From positions 3,184,167 through 3,229,166 of the forward strand of contig CM022665.1 of assembly GCA_012295275.1 (NCBI GenBank): DNA of 45,000 bases, in the 5' to 3' direction. Positions 33,557 through 44,885 of the stretch are shown here, piece after piece. A program made the translations under genes and the position numbers. The DNA is from Chrysomallon squamiferum (Eukaryota; Mollusca; Gastropoda; Neomphalida; Peltospiridae). The notes under the pieces were generated by a model. The model did no database searches and had not been told where the DNA came from. It saw only the letters and a list, made by a program, of their open reading frames with translations. How positions within the stretch are numbered: the stretch's first letter is position 1; every line of letters begins with the position of its first letter.

Positions 33557-34440
33557 TGTATACACACAGCCATGGATTCGTATCTTCTGTACATGAATGT
33601 CAAATTATAATGGTACATTTTAAATACTAACAAAACTTATTGAAAGAAGTAATTCAGTGAAAGGAACAGGTGTAAAATTGTTCCATATATATTTGTTGTC
33701 ATTCGCGATAAAAATAGTGGTACTAGCACTAGTATTAACAATGCTATTTTTATACATTTTCTACACGTCGTACTTTATTATTAACTTTTTTTTTTTTTTT
33801 TTTTTTTTTTTTGATCATGTCATTTCTTATGGATCAGAATGCCTTCATCTTGCACGGCCAAAGTGGTTTGCTCTTTGTTTGTTCTTCGTAATAAAAATAT
33901 GTAATTTTGACAGCGATACAGATCAAAGTTTAGTTCGCATCTTCATGAACACGCCCTGTATTTGTAATCTGAAGAACAAACAACTTCATTCACATTTTAT
34001 GAAAGCAAATCATACATCAACAGATGTCATTCCCACTTTCTCTCTCTTTCGTAATGAACATTTTATTACCAACAACATTACACATTTGAATTAACCCTAT
34101 CTTTGACCTTTACCAATATTCCTAATCTTTGTTTTGAATATCTTTAATATTAATATCAGAAGTAATTGATTTTAATGACTAACAGTTATTAAGAAAACAA
34201 ATATTTGTAGAAATATCTGAGTTTTGTAATTCAAAACGAAAGTGTCCCGTATAAATATGTGTGACGTATGTTTATTTATACGAACTTAGAAATATGAAAT
34301 AATTAAAATGTATACCTAAAAACAAAAAAAAAAAAAAAATTAAATTTAAAAAAAAAAAATCAAGACTTAATAGCTAAGCGCAAAATAATGAAAATTTTAA
34401 TACAAACACAAGTCACGAACTATTTCCTGTTTTGACAAAG
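33557..34440. other. AT-rich DNA with T27, no supported gene
   Basis: T27 spans 33786-33812. A + frame (33739-34094 from its first ATG) runs through the T-tract as phenylalanines. The roughly 90 codons after it are mixed, but length alone is within chance for this amount of sequence. Confidence 0.5.
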
Positions 34441-34441
34441 G

Positions 34442-34499
34442 CACGTGTTGCAGAACGGGAAAAACATCAAAGTATGGCGGCTGTGTTTTGTGACCAGGT
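34442..34499 (+). promoter_or_regulatory. Second E-box plus ATGGCGGC motif
   Basis: CACGTG (34442-34447) precedes ATGGCGGC (34474-34481) by 26 bp, about 1 kb from the similar pair at 33404. From the ATG eight codons (MAAVFCDQ) reach CAG|GTTAAA (34497/34498), a weak donor in phase 0. The open frame continues to 34617. Confidence 0.25.
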
Positions 34500-34617
34500 T
34501 AAATGTAAAGTACACTCAACAGCTGCTGTCCTTGACCTCTTTGTCTGTGCGGCCTCTCCCCTGCTTCAACAAATTTTTCAATTAATTACAATATCCGCAA
34601 ATTTCAGTATCCTTTAA

Positions 34618-36819
<2,202 letters not shown>

Positions 36820-37095
36820 CTTGTCCTTGACCTATGACCTGCCCAGTCACGTGTGATAAAATCGATACAGTAGCCTTAACCAAGATAAACACCACCTTGC
36901 GGATTCGATTCATGAATAAATCAAACAGTGCGCGTTTAATTGGGATTGTATTATGATCGTGTATCAAAGTAGAATCTGTTGCCTACCCGCGGACCTTCCG
37001 CGCACCTGGAAGATGACCCCCCCTCCAATAACCCCGACAGGGCAGCTGCAGATCTTAAATTCTGAACCCAGGTTACCGTTTTAGCCAAAAGCCCC
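36820..37095. promoter_or_regulatory. Candidate regulatory block: DR1 site, E-box, GC-rich patch
   Basis: TGACCT-A-TGACCT at 36828-36840 is, on the minus strand, a perfect AGGTCA direct repeat with 1-bp spacing (DR1), the site used by RXR heterodimers, HNF4 and COUP-TF. CACGTG follows at 36848-36853. From 36985 to 37035 the sequence is the most GC-rich in the window (ACCCGCGGACCTTCCGCGCA). No good frame crosses it. A promoter or enhancer is the natural guess. Confidence 0.4.
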
Positions 37096-37320
37096 AAAGT
37101 GACAGAATTTTAAAAAGATCGTTTTTCTTTCTTTCTTTCTTTTTTTTTTTTTTTTTTTTCAGTTTTGACACATGGTACTTCAGATTCAAAATAATTGCGA
37201 CGACAAAATATATGTTCACAAAAATAAACTCGATCCTGTTCCAGATTTTTTTTTTAGAAAAGATAGGGATTTTGAAATATAATTTTTTTTTTTTTTTCTA
37301 TACAAACACACACACTTCAT

Positions 37321-37446
37321 ATACTTTTCTAAAATCGTTTTTCTTGAAGAGAGAAATATTCCGATACCTTCATATATTATATATGTATCGTGTTTTAAGG
37401 TATCATGCCATTTGTCTATTCAAGAAAAGCGATTTTAGAAAAGTAT
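37321..37446. repeat. Fold-back: 28-bp inverted repeat with inner stem
   Basis: Arms 37321-37348 (ATACTTTTCTAAAATCG...) and 37419-37446 are reverse complements with a single mismatch. Inside, GATACCTT (37363-37370) pairs with AAGGTATC (37397-37404). The whole would form a long hairpin of about 126 nt. It could be a small MITE, a hairpin-RNA locus or a pre-miRNA-like structure. The internal loops are larger than in usual animal miRNA precursors. Confidence 0.85.
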
Positions 37447-37597
37447 TGATTTGTATCTGTTAAATACAGTTTCTTTCTTTAGTTTTCATTTGTTTTATAT
37501 TTTAAGTTTGTAATTTTATTAAGAATAGGTCAAGAAAACCTGAAAATCAGGATATGACTTGGATTTCCCAAGTTTGCTCGAATAATTATTTATACAG

Positions 37598-37730
37598 GTT
37601 TGTGTCTGTCTGTTTGTGTATGTGTGTCTATGTCTCTATGTGTGTGTATGTGTGTGTTTGTGATGTGTGTGTATGTGTGTATGTATACGTATGTATGTGT
37701 GTGTCTATGTGTGGGTTTGTCTATGTGTCT

Positions 37731-37777
<47 letters not shown>

Positions 37778-38045
37778 TAAAATCTTTATATGATAAAATG
37801 TGTTAACACACTCATTCTAAAACGTCTCAAATAGGACTGAATTTATTTCACTATCAAGATCTGTGGGTCAAAACTGAAAAAGAAAGAAAGAAATTAATTT
37901 TTAAATTTTTATTATTATTATTTTTTTAAATCGATCACTTTTCGGCATATATGTTTGTGTGTATGTGTGTGGTGTGGTGTTCTGTGGTGTGGTGAGTGCG
38001 CGCGTGTGTGTGTGCGTGCGTACGCACTCACGTACATACAGACAG
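37598..38045. repeat. TG-rich compound microsatellites
   Basis: TGTGTG/TATG/TCTG mixtures at 37598-37773 and 37950-38030, ending in GTGCGTACGCAC, a 12-bp palindrome near 38022-38033. Between them is ordinary AT-rich sequence. Confidence 0.9.
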
Positions 38046-38059
38046 ATACACGCACTATT

Positions 38060-38400
38060 GTTCACACAGCTAATTTAAGATATTAGCATGTTAGTGCCCA
38101 TTTAATCATCAGCTGTCAACGGCAGATAGATGAACGTGGCATGCTTCGAGTTAGGATAGCATGGTAGGGGAAAAAGAGAGTTAAAAATTAATTGTTATTT
38201 CCTCTTTGAAAAAGAATAGATGAAGCAAAAAATATCATCTGCCGCACACAAAACCATATCTTCTCATGATTAATTTATGAGAGAGGTGAAAGGTTCAACT
38301 TTAGGAGACAATAAACAAGGATTTATTATCATTGGCCTAAACTGTATAATGAAATCTCTTATCGGCAGGACGCCGCCAATTTGCCTCACTGTCCTACTCT
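38060..38400. promoter_or_regulatory. Candidate conserved non-coding element(s)
   Basis: Complex sequence in two parts. The first (38070-38160) contains TTTAATCATCAGCTGTCAAC, with a CAGCTG E-box and a TAAT core. The second (38225-38395) contains GATTAATTTATGA, CAATAAACAAGG (forkhead RTAAACA core) and CTTATCGG, then CpG-bearing AGGACGCCGCCAATTTG. Motif variety and lack of repeats suggest regulation. No frame fits coding. Confidence 0.3.
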
Positions 38401-39212
38401 AAAACCTATTTATTATCTTCTCTTATGCATTGTTGTGGCTTGTATCTTTTCATCGTGGTCATACGCCTGGCACGCTTTTGCAGACATGTGTTTTAATGAA
38501 ACAAACAAAAAAAAAGAAACAAAAAAAAAGTTCACCACCAGAGAGCAACTGCAGCAGAACCAGCCTTCCTTCCCTACCGCTATGAAAAGATCGAGAATAA
38601 TTTCCTCAAATTATTATACTTTGGTTTAATGCACGGTATTGATATCTAAGCGTTCTTCTGTGATGCGGGTTCTAATTTTCATTTTGTTGCTTCTTTATTG
38701 GATTTTTATTATCTAATTTTTTTATTGTTTTTCCCTTCTTTTTTCTTTTTTTACATTTTTTAAAAAAAAAAAAAAAAAAAAAAGTAAAGAAAAAAAAAAA
38801 AAAAGGAACCGAGATATTGCCGGAAGTAATGAGTTGTAATTAAGTCACGATGAATTTATGTCACCAGACATCAACCTTGTCATTCATAGCAGAAGCAGAA
38901 TAAAAAGTACAGGTATATTAAATTACACTTTGTTTCTTTTATTATCTTTTTTTTTTTTTTGGGGGTATTTTATTAGTTATTTGTTATTTTGGTTTTAGCT
39001 GTTTTATAATAAAGTAGTAATTAGGTGACCTTTTGATTTTCAGAAAAAAAAAAAAAAGAAGAAGAAAACAAAGAATGAAAGAAAAAAGTGTAATAAATAC
39101 TGTATTTATTTTTAAAAATTTAACAGAATTAAGTATATTAAATACTATAATTATATAATTATATGTATATATTATTATTTTAATTTTTGTTCTTTTCGTT
39201 TCTTTCTTTCTT

Positions 39213-39266
<54 letters not shown>

Positions 39267-39479
39267 AGAAATATTTAAAGATGGAATGGTGGAATTACTA
39301 CTTTCTACATAACAAAGCAACCTTTTCGGTAAACTGTCAGACACGACTGAAAATACCGTAAAGAAATCGTGTCATTCTCAACAACGTCAAAACTGTCGAG
39401 TATTTTAAATGAAACTGTATAAACTAAGAACAAGAACGTTCTCAGGAAAGTTATTAAAACTTGTTGAGGATTAACAACG
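38401..39479. other. AT-rich DNA with very long homopolymers
   Basis: Poly-A near 38763-38805, T48 at 39215-39262. TTGCCGGAAGTAATG near 38817-38831 contains an ETS-type CCGGAAGT core. The minus-strand frame 39550-39305 is mixed in composition but has no support. Confidence 0.5.
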
Positions 39480-39800
39480 AGCTGACGTTTCACATCTGAC
39501 TCCCGACTTGATGAAATTACTGCCAACGGTGCAAGAAGATCGCAGAGCACGAGCCACGATGGGCACGCGCACAGCGGATCCCGTTACAAGTATCTGTGAC
39601 TTATTACCAGCGGAGCGTGACACTAATAAGCCCCCATCGAACACATTCATTATAACTACATCGTCCTGTCCAATTATTTGTCAATAAATGGATTAATAAT
39701 TAATATGTGGGCATGACAGCAATAATTCTGCGTCGTGTAATTCGGGCTCCAGCCATTGTTTTCGTGAAGAGCCCGTTGAGAAAACAATATGGTGTCAACA
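39480..39800. promoter_or_regulatory. Candidate conserved non-coding element
   Basis: About 300 bp of repeat-free, CpG-rich sequence. 39540-39600 is GC-rich (GGGCACGCGCACAGCGGATC). 39640-39720 is rich in homeodomain-type cores (CAATTATTTG, GGATTAATAATTAATATG), followed by GTCGTGTAATTCGGG. It resembles enhancer sequence of developmental genes in general character only. Confidence 0.35.
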
Positions 39801-40139
39801 AAGAGAAGAGAGAGAGAAAAAAAATTTCCTTTCGCGTTTAGATACGACTTCGTTTGTTTGCCTTTTAGCGGTTAATGCTTGGAGCTAATGAGGGCGATCT
39901 TGTTAGAAGTTCAGCGTGTGAAGTTATTTGTAGAGAAAGTTGCATGACACTTGATGTGGTAGGAAAGAAGAAAAAGTCTGTGAGCGTTTTCTCATACGTG
40001 CTTACATTTCCACATTTCTTAACACATGATGTCAGTTTATCTGAAAGCATAGAAACACTATATATAATTATTAATACACCCCGGTACTGTGTTACGTTAC
40101 GTTTGTTTATGTCTTGTTTACTTAATAAGTTATTGTTAC

Positions 40140-40290
40140 TACCACAGCCAAAATCACCCCCCTCTTCCTCCTCCTCATTGTTGTTGTTGTTGTTGTATTT
40201 ATTTCCGCGTATGCAACTGATGCACAACTGGTTTATCAAAGGACATGGTGTGTTTTCTGATTGTATTGTGGGGTTTTTTGGGGGGTTTTC
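40140..40290 (+). mobile_element. Second degenerate copy of the mollusc-type SINE motif
   Basis: ACTGGTTTATCAAAGGACAT at 40227-40246 matches the copy at 32891 with one difference, then diverges into TGTGTTTTCTGATTG. It is preceded by TTG triplets (40178-40196) and followed by GGGGTTTTTTGGGGGG (40269-40284). Confidence 0.4.
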
Positions 40291-40944
40291 GTTCGTTCTT
40301 TCTTTTTTTCCTTTTTTTTTTCTTTTAGAATTTGTATTGTGGTTGCTGTTTGTTTCATGGAGAGGGCTGCGGTTGGTATTTAAAAAAAAAAAAAATGAAA
40401 ACTTAAAAATGTTTTAATATAATAACGACATTCCTTTGTCGACATAACGAGAAAACGGTGTTTTAAATGAACTTCATTGAGAAACTGTCATGCTTACTTA
40501 AATTTCTTCAATTGTTCAGTTGGTTATTACTTCAGTAAACTGGGAATTGTTCTCGATACCGTTTTTTTTCTACGGAAGACAATACGAGGATTTGAAGAAA
40601 CTACTTTTGTCAATAAAAAAAAAGAAGAAAAAAAACAAACAAAAAAAACTTTTCTATGCACAATTATCGGTATTTCTGTGTAATTTCCGCCGTGATGTTA
40701 TGTCAGTGTCCCCGCATTTCCTTTTTCAAGATAAATTTCTATTTCTTCCATTTTGTGTTAATCGAAGACAATAATGTACATATTTTGTTCATTGTGCACC
40801 AACATGGTTTATACATTGACTACAAAAAAAAAAAAAAAAAAAAAAAACGCTGGTGTGCAGTGGTATTGACCTGCGCGCACCAACTGTTTTTGTAAATAAT
40901 AGATAGAGATAGACGTAATTTGGTAAACATTACCTGTGCCGTTC
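40291..40944. other. AT-rich DNA, no supported gene
   Basis: Poly-A at 40825-40847 and T/C-rich sequence. Overlapping frames at 40477-40895 are lysine/phenylalanine-rich and uncalled. Confidence 0.5.
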
Positions 40945-40952
40945 CTTGGAAT

Positions 40953-41161
40953 CGAGGGCGGATCTACAATGAAAATAAAAGAAGATTAAGCTTCGGTGCT
41001 CCTTATCAAGGAGGGGCCTGGGAAACGAAGTCTTAAGCGAACGTTTGTGATGATCTGTGAAGAATTCCACTGAAGAAGATAACAGTGGTGGTTACCCAGA
41101 TCTCGTTGTCGGTTGAGAAATTCAAGGTTTAGAGCCCCCAAAAAGTGTAGATCCGCCTAGT
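40953..41161. mobile_element. MITE, hAT-like, 209 bp
   Basis: Perfect 12-bp terminal inverted repeats, GGCGGATCTACA (40957-40968) and TGTAGATCCGCC (41146-41157). CTTGGAAT (40945-40952) and CTTGAAAC (41162-41169) flank it, 6 of 8 identical and both differences transitions, as expected of an old 8-bp target duplication. GGGCGGATCTA-type ends with an inner CCCCCAAAAA resemble non-autonomous hAT ends as I remember them. No transposase is present, so it depended on one elsewhere. Confidence 0.75.
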
Positions 41162-41169
41162 CTTGAAAC

Positions 41170-41766
41170 GTTCTCGGTTGATTATTTATTTCTAGTTTAT
41201 GGTTACCAGGAACTGATAGGCTCTACGCTTTTGCCCGCATGTTTAGAAGTGCGGTTGATTACATGGGAATTCAGATTAGAATTTATTATTCAATAAATAA
41301 ATAAATAAATAAATAAATAACAAATAAATTAATTAATTTAAAAAAAAATGAAGTATTTATTTATCAGATGATCATGGATGATGATGATGATAATAATTAC
41401 GTTTAGAAAACAACTTTCATCATCATCATCATCGTCGTCATTATCATTATTTTTATCATCACCACAACGATGTGGGCAGCATTTGTTCAAATTCATTTTG
41501 TTCTGTATCGCTTCATTATTAAACAAACATGCTAGATTCGTCATTAATAACATACATAAATATTCCCAAGCAGTAAACGTCTGCTTTATCAGCGCGCAGA
41601 CGTAAATAGAATATCAAGTTAAACACCCCACATCTAGCACCCACCTCGCCACGCTATCAATCACTCTCGCAGAACCATCGTTACCCTCACTTATCACTCC
41701 AGTCTTTTCCCGTGTTTACACAACGCTTTACTCTGCAAATTGAAATTCGATTTTCTCTTAAAAACA

Positions 41767-41767
<1 letters not shown>
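41170..41767. other. Mixed DNA with AAAT and CAT repeats
   Basis: (AAAT)n at about 41290-41325; GAT/CAT triplets at 41377-41392 and 41418-41445. 41610-41735 is strongly C-over-G on the + strand (ACCCACCTCGCCACGC and similar). No supported gene. Confidence 0.55.
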
Positions 41768-41809
<42 letters not shown>

Positions 41810-41836
41810 GTTGTTGTTGTTGTTGTTGTTGTTGTT
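41768..41836. repeat. (TTA)n-(TTG)n microsatellite
   Basis: TTA triplets at 41768-41809 change to TTG triplets at 41810-41836. Confidence 0.95.
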
Positions 41837-42133
41837 ATTGTTATCATTTCCAGAATGTTACTGTACACATAGAAACTGAGTTTGTTCAATTTTGTGTAGT
41901 GGTTTATATTAAAAAAAAGTTGTGCAAGTTGTAAGTATGACTTTCAAAACGTTCGCTTGGTCTGGCGTTCATTCACAGTATTAAAGACATAAGAATAATT
42001 TCAAAATGTGGTATGTTTTAAAATTAGTTATAACAAACTCCATGAAAGGGGGAAAAAAGTAACAAAATATGAAATATATGTATATTGTTACAACAGATAC
42101 TGTTAGTTAAATACGAACAACTCTCAGACTATG

Positions 42134-42394
42134 TTAGTGAAACTGAAGCCAGCCTTTAAATTCAAAGAAAAGCGGAGATTTCATTCCATTTATAAAGTTC
42201 AACATATGTATATATATATATATAAAAACCAGAACAGAACCACTTGCATATTTTCCAAAACCGATCTTTTTTTCAAAGTAGCATAACAGAGTCCGTAGAA
42301 GGAACATCAGCATCGCGGTACCATGCTGGTACATATCTACAACTGTCAGATAGCTTTCTGAGAATTCATCAATCACCAAGGTGATCTCAAACAT
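42134..42394 (-). CDS. Unassigned ORF, 86 codons, doubtful
   Basis: On the minus strand an ATG at 42394 opens a frame reading MFEITLVIDEFSESYL then VVDMYQHGTAMLMF, with balanced composition over its first 60 codons, before a TATA-repeat segment (IYIYIHM) and a stop. No family is recognised and no splice sites of quality are seen. Length alone is not significant. It may be a fragment of a mobile-element gene, a real exon or chance. Confidence 0.15.
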   Translation of the reverse strand: MFEITLVIDEFSESYLTVVDMYQHGTAMLMFLLRTLLCYFEKKIGFGKYASGSVLVFIYIYIHMLNFINGMKSPLFFEFKGWLQFH

Positions 42395-42429
42395 GTGTTT
42401 TTGTTTATTGTCACTGCTAGTTCTACCTT

Positions 42430-42720
42430 ACTTGACATGTATGCTAACCTGTCCTACACGCACACGGCTGACTGTGAGGTGAAAACGGTCCGTGAACCGT
42501 ATGAGACTTGCTACATAAATCTTCCGCCACGTACTGGACGGAGTTAAACGTTTGCAGCGCCATCAACTTCCAGTGTTCCGTTCAGGGGGAGACAAGCTGC
42601 TGGAAACCAGCCGACTCGTGTTCCTGTCGGAAATCCCCGACATATGAATAATTAAGAATTAATCAGTCAGTGTCGTTCACTGTTTCCGACATGTTCATTT
42701 TTCTCTGTCAACCGAATGTG
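42430..42720. promoter_or_regulatory. CpG-dense complex block
   Basis: I counted about 18 CpGs in 42421-42720. It holds ACGGTCCGTGAACCGT, a dyad near 42485-42500, CTTCCGCCACGTACTGGACGG and AATAATTAAGAATTAATCAG. There are no simple repeats and no good frame. This is one of the best candidates for an unmethylated regulatory element in the window. Confidence 0.35.
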
Positions 42721-43243
42721 CTTTTGACATGTTTTACATTTCCTTTTAAGTTTATGTATTTGTTTAACATTAATTCGTTTAATTACAGATTGCTATTTAC
42801 GTAGCGGTTCCCTGGATTATTAGATTATTATTATTATTATTATAAAATTTAATTGAGCATTTAATGTTGTTGTGTCGTTGTGACATGTTAGTTCTGTGAA
42901 GGGGATACTGCGACACAAATGTAGTTCGATTTACGTGGAACGATTTCGAAGAACAACGATACACTTACGTAAGTTTTGTAGAACTGCAATGGTCTTCGAC
43001 TGCTACTTCTGATCTGAAGCAGTCACTGCTATTAGTACCAGCAGTGTTCTTATTTTATTTATTTACTTGTTTATTTATTTATTTATTTATTTATTTTAAT
43101 GAACATAAAAGTAGTTTTTATAATGAAAACAGTTCGTTAATTTGTTGAACCACTATCTCAGTATAAAATGGATATTTTCAAATCCTTGGTTCGTTACTTT
43201 TTCGTTGCAGACACTGATTATTTTAAATTTCTTCTTTTGAAAC

Positions 43244-43288
<45 letters not shown>

Positions 43289-43423
43289 TAATAACATGAG
43301 ATATAATAGTAATTTTATTCAGCAGTTACGAAACGTTGATAACAAAACAAACACATTATTTAAATTTACCGTGTTTCGCTGAACGAGTAGCACTGATTTG
43401 TGTATTAACACGAACAACATGAG

Positions 43424-43455
<32 letters not shown>

Positions 43456-43560
43456 GTTCTATCCAACATAAACAGGAACAAAAAAAAAAACACACAAAAT
43501 AGATAAAACCATAAAATAAAAATCGAACACACTCTACCGTGATAGTTGAAAGAAAAACCT
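42721..43560. other. AT-rich DNA with TTTA, TG and CT repeats
   Basis: (TTTA)n at about 43055-43095, (GT)n at 43245-43287, (CT)n at 43433-43455. No supported gene. Confidence 0.6.
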
Positions 43561-43648
43561 TAGTCGCCCACAATTATTAAGATGAATTCTGTTTTACTCG
43601 GTAAAACGGCCACATGCACGCCTGTGGTGACAGAAGTGTGCTTCAGCG

Positions 43649-43672
43649 GACGCGTTCGTGATTAAACGCGTC
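43649..43672. promoter_or_regulatory. GACGCGT-N10-ACGCGTC dyad
   Basis: Perfect 7-bp inverted repeat, each arm containing ACGCGT, within a CpG-dense stretch (43560-43740). Such a dyad could bind a dimeric or paired factor. No factor is assigned. Confidence 0.35.
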
Positions 43673-43773
43673 TCGTAAAACGCTGGTCAAAGCCTGTCCT
43701 TACCGCACGGCTTGAGTCCTTCTCGTTACCCTAATGTAACTTATTAAAGGAACACTAGAACACCAGACACACT

Positions 43774-43796
43774 CCCCTCCCCTCACCCCCTCCCCC
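43774..43796 (-). other. G-quadruplex motif
   Basis: Four C-runs (4, 4, 5, 5) separated by 1, 3 and 1 bases give, on the minus strand, G5-A-G5-TGA-G4-A-G4. Short loops favour a stable parallel quadruplex. It is the only clear four-run motif I noticed in this AT-rich window. Confidence 0.75.
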
Positions 43797-43875
43797 ACTC
43801 ACACCACGTATATTCTGATTTCAACCATTGATGGAACAACACGTTTCATTAAGTATATTTAAGAAGGAAAAAATG

Positions 43876-43922
43876 AAAGAAAGAAAGAAAGAAAAGAAAA
43901 GAAAAGAAAAGAAAAGAAAAAG
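43876..43922. repeat. (GAAA)n / (GAAAA)n microsatellite
   Basis: GAAA units change to AAAAG units. Confidence 0.95.
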
Positions 43923-44171
43923 AATTGAAATAAAAGAAAAATGATGAAAAGAGTTTTAACTTGTTCACGGATGTATGAAAACCTTCTGTGATTTGCGATA
44001 TCCTTGTCAAACGCCATTATGATCGGTCTATGTTGTTTTTATTTTCTGTTTATTTGTTTTGTTAAGTTTTTATTGTCCATTGTCATCAGCTGTTTTGGAC
44101 AGGCGTGTTATAGCGCTATGCCAGACAAAACAACCTCAGTAACTTATATATTTATTTAAGATTGTTTTAAA

Positions 44172-44256
44172 TAGATAGGTAGATAGATAGATAGATAGAT
44201 AGTCAGGCAGATAGATAGATAGATAGACAAATAAATAGACAGATAGATAGATAAAT
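44172..44256. repeat. (GATA)n microsatellite
   Basis: AGAT units with interruptions (CAGGCAG, CAAATAAATAG). Confidence 0.95.
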
Positions 44257-44339
44257 ACTTATTATTTTTATGATTCTGATTTTTTCTAAATTATTAAATG
44301 TATAGTAATAAAATAAAACGATTAACACTGAATTCTGGA

Positions 44340-44595
44340 TATTTCTATCTTACAACCACCAATGCTACTGCTACTACTCCTACAATTATTACTACTACTG
44401 CGGCTGTTATTACTGCTAGTACTACTACTTTTACCACCACCACTACTACTTTTTATTATTATAACTATAATAAATAAATAAATAAATAGATAGATATTCT
44501 AATCAACGAGAAAATGTAAAAACAATTAAATATTTGTGGTCACTGTGCACACGACTTTATACTTTTCTCATAAAATTCAATTTAATCATAATGAG

Positions 44596-44650
<55 letters not shown>

Positions 44651-44720
44651 TATATTATTCCTATTACTATTATCATCATCATCATCATCATCATCATCAT
44701 TATTTCTATTAATATTATTC
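44340..44720. repeat. Degenerate ACT triplets, then (TTA)n and (CAT)n
   Basis: ACT/ACC triplets at 44357-44450, AAAT and TAGA units near 44470-44495, (TTA)n at 44598-44649 and (CAT)n at 44672-44700. Confidence 0.9.
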
Positions 44721-44873
44721 TTAGTGAAGATTTCATCATGTATTTTTTTAAATTTAAAAAAAAAAAATGTTTATGCTTGATGGTATCAACTATGAAATTA
44801 TTTCAAAACTGTGAACTGAACCTTGCAATGGTCACTTAACAAATCCGATATCTTTAACGATCATCTACGGAAA

Positions 44874-44885
44874 GGTTCGCGAACC
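44874..44885. promoter_or_regulatory. 12-bp palindrome GGTTCGCGAACC
   Basis: Perfect palindrome with a TCGCGA centre in CpG-richer unique sequence (44830-45000). A dimer-binding site is plausible. No factor is assigned. Confidence 0.35.

Noticed and set aside
33657-34094. 145-codon frame with hydrophobic N-terminal part
   Set aside because: It reaches this length only through a T27 tract and a non-ATG start. In AT-rich DNA of this size one or so frames of this length are expected by chance.
36985-37110. Possible U2 snRNA-like 5' end on the minus strand (GCTTTTGGCTAA)
   Set aside because: Only about 12 bases match what I recall of U2, and the following sequence does not continue as U2.
40269-40284. 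G4T6G6 resembling ciliate-type telomere sequence
   Set aside because: It occurs once, is not tandem, and belongs to the T-run/G-run junctions scattered through the window.
39875-40417. 180-codon ATG frame, the second longest here
   Set aside because: It runs through serine/leucine triplets, a SINE fragment (HNWFIKGHG) and T/G homopolymers. The mixed first 90 codons show no family and overlap an equally open minus frame.
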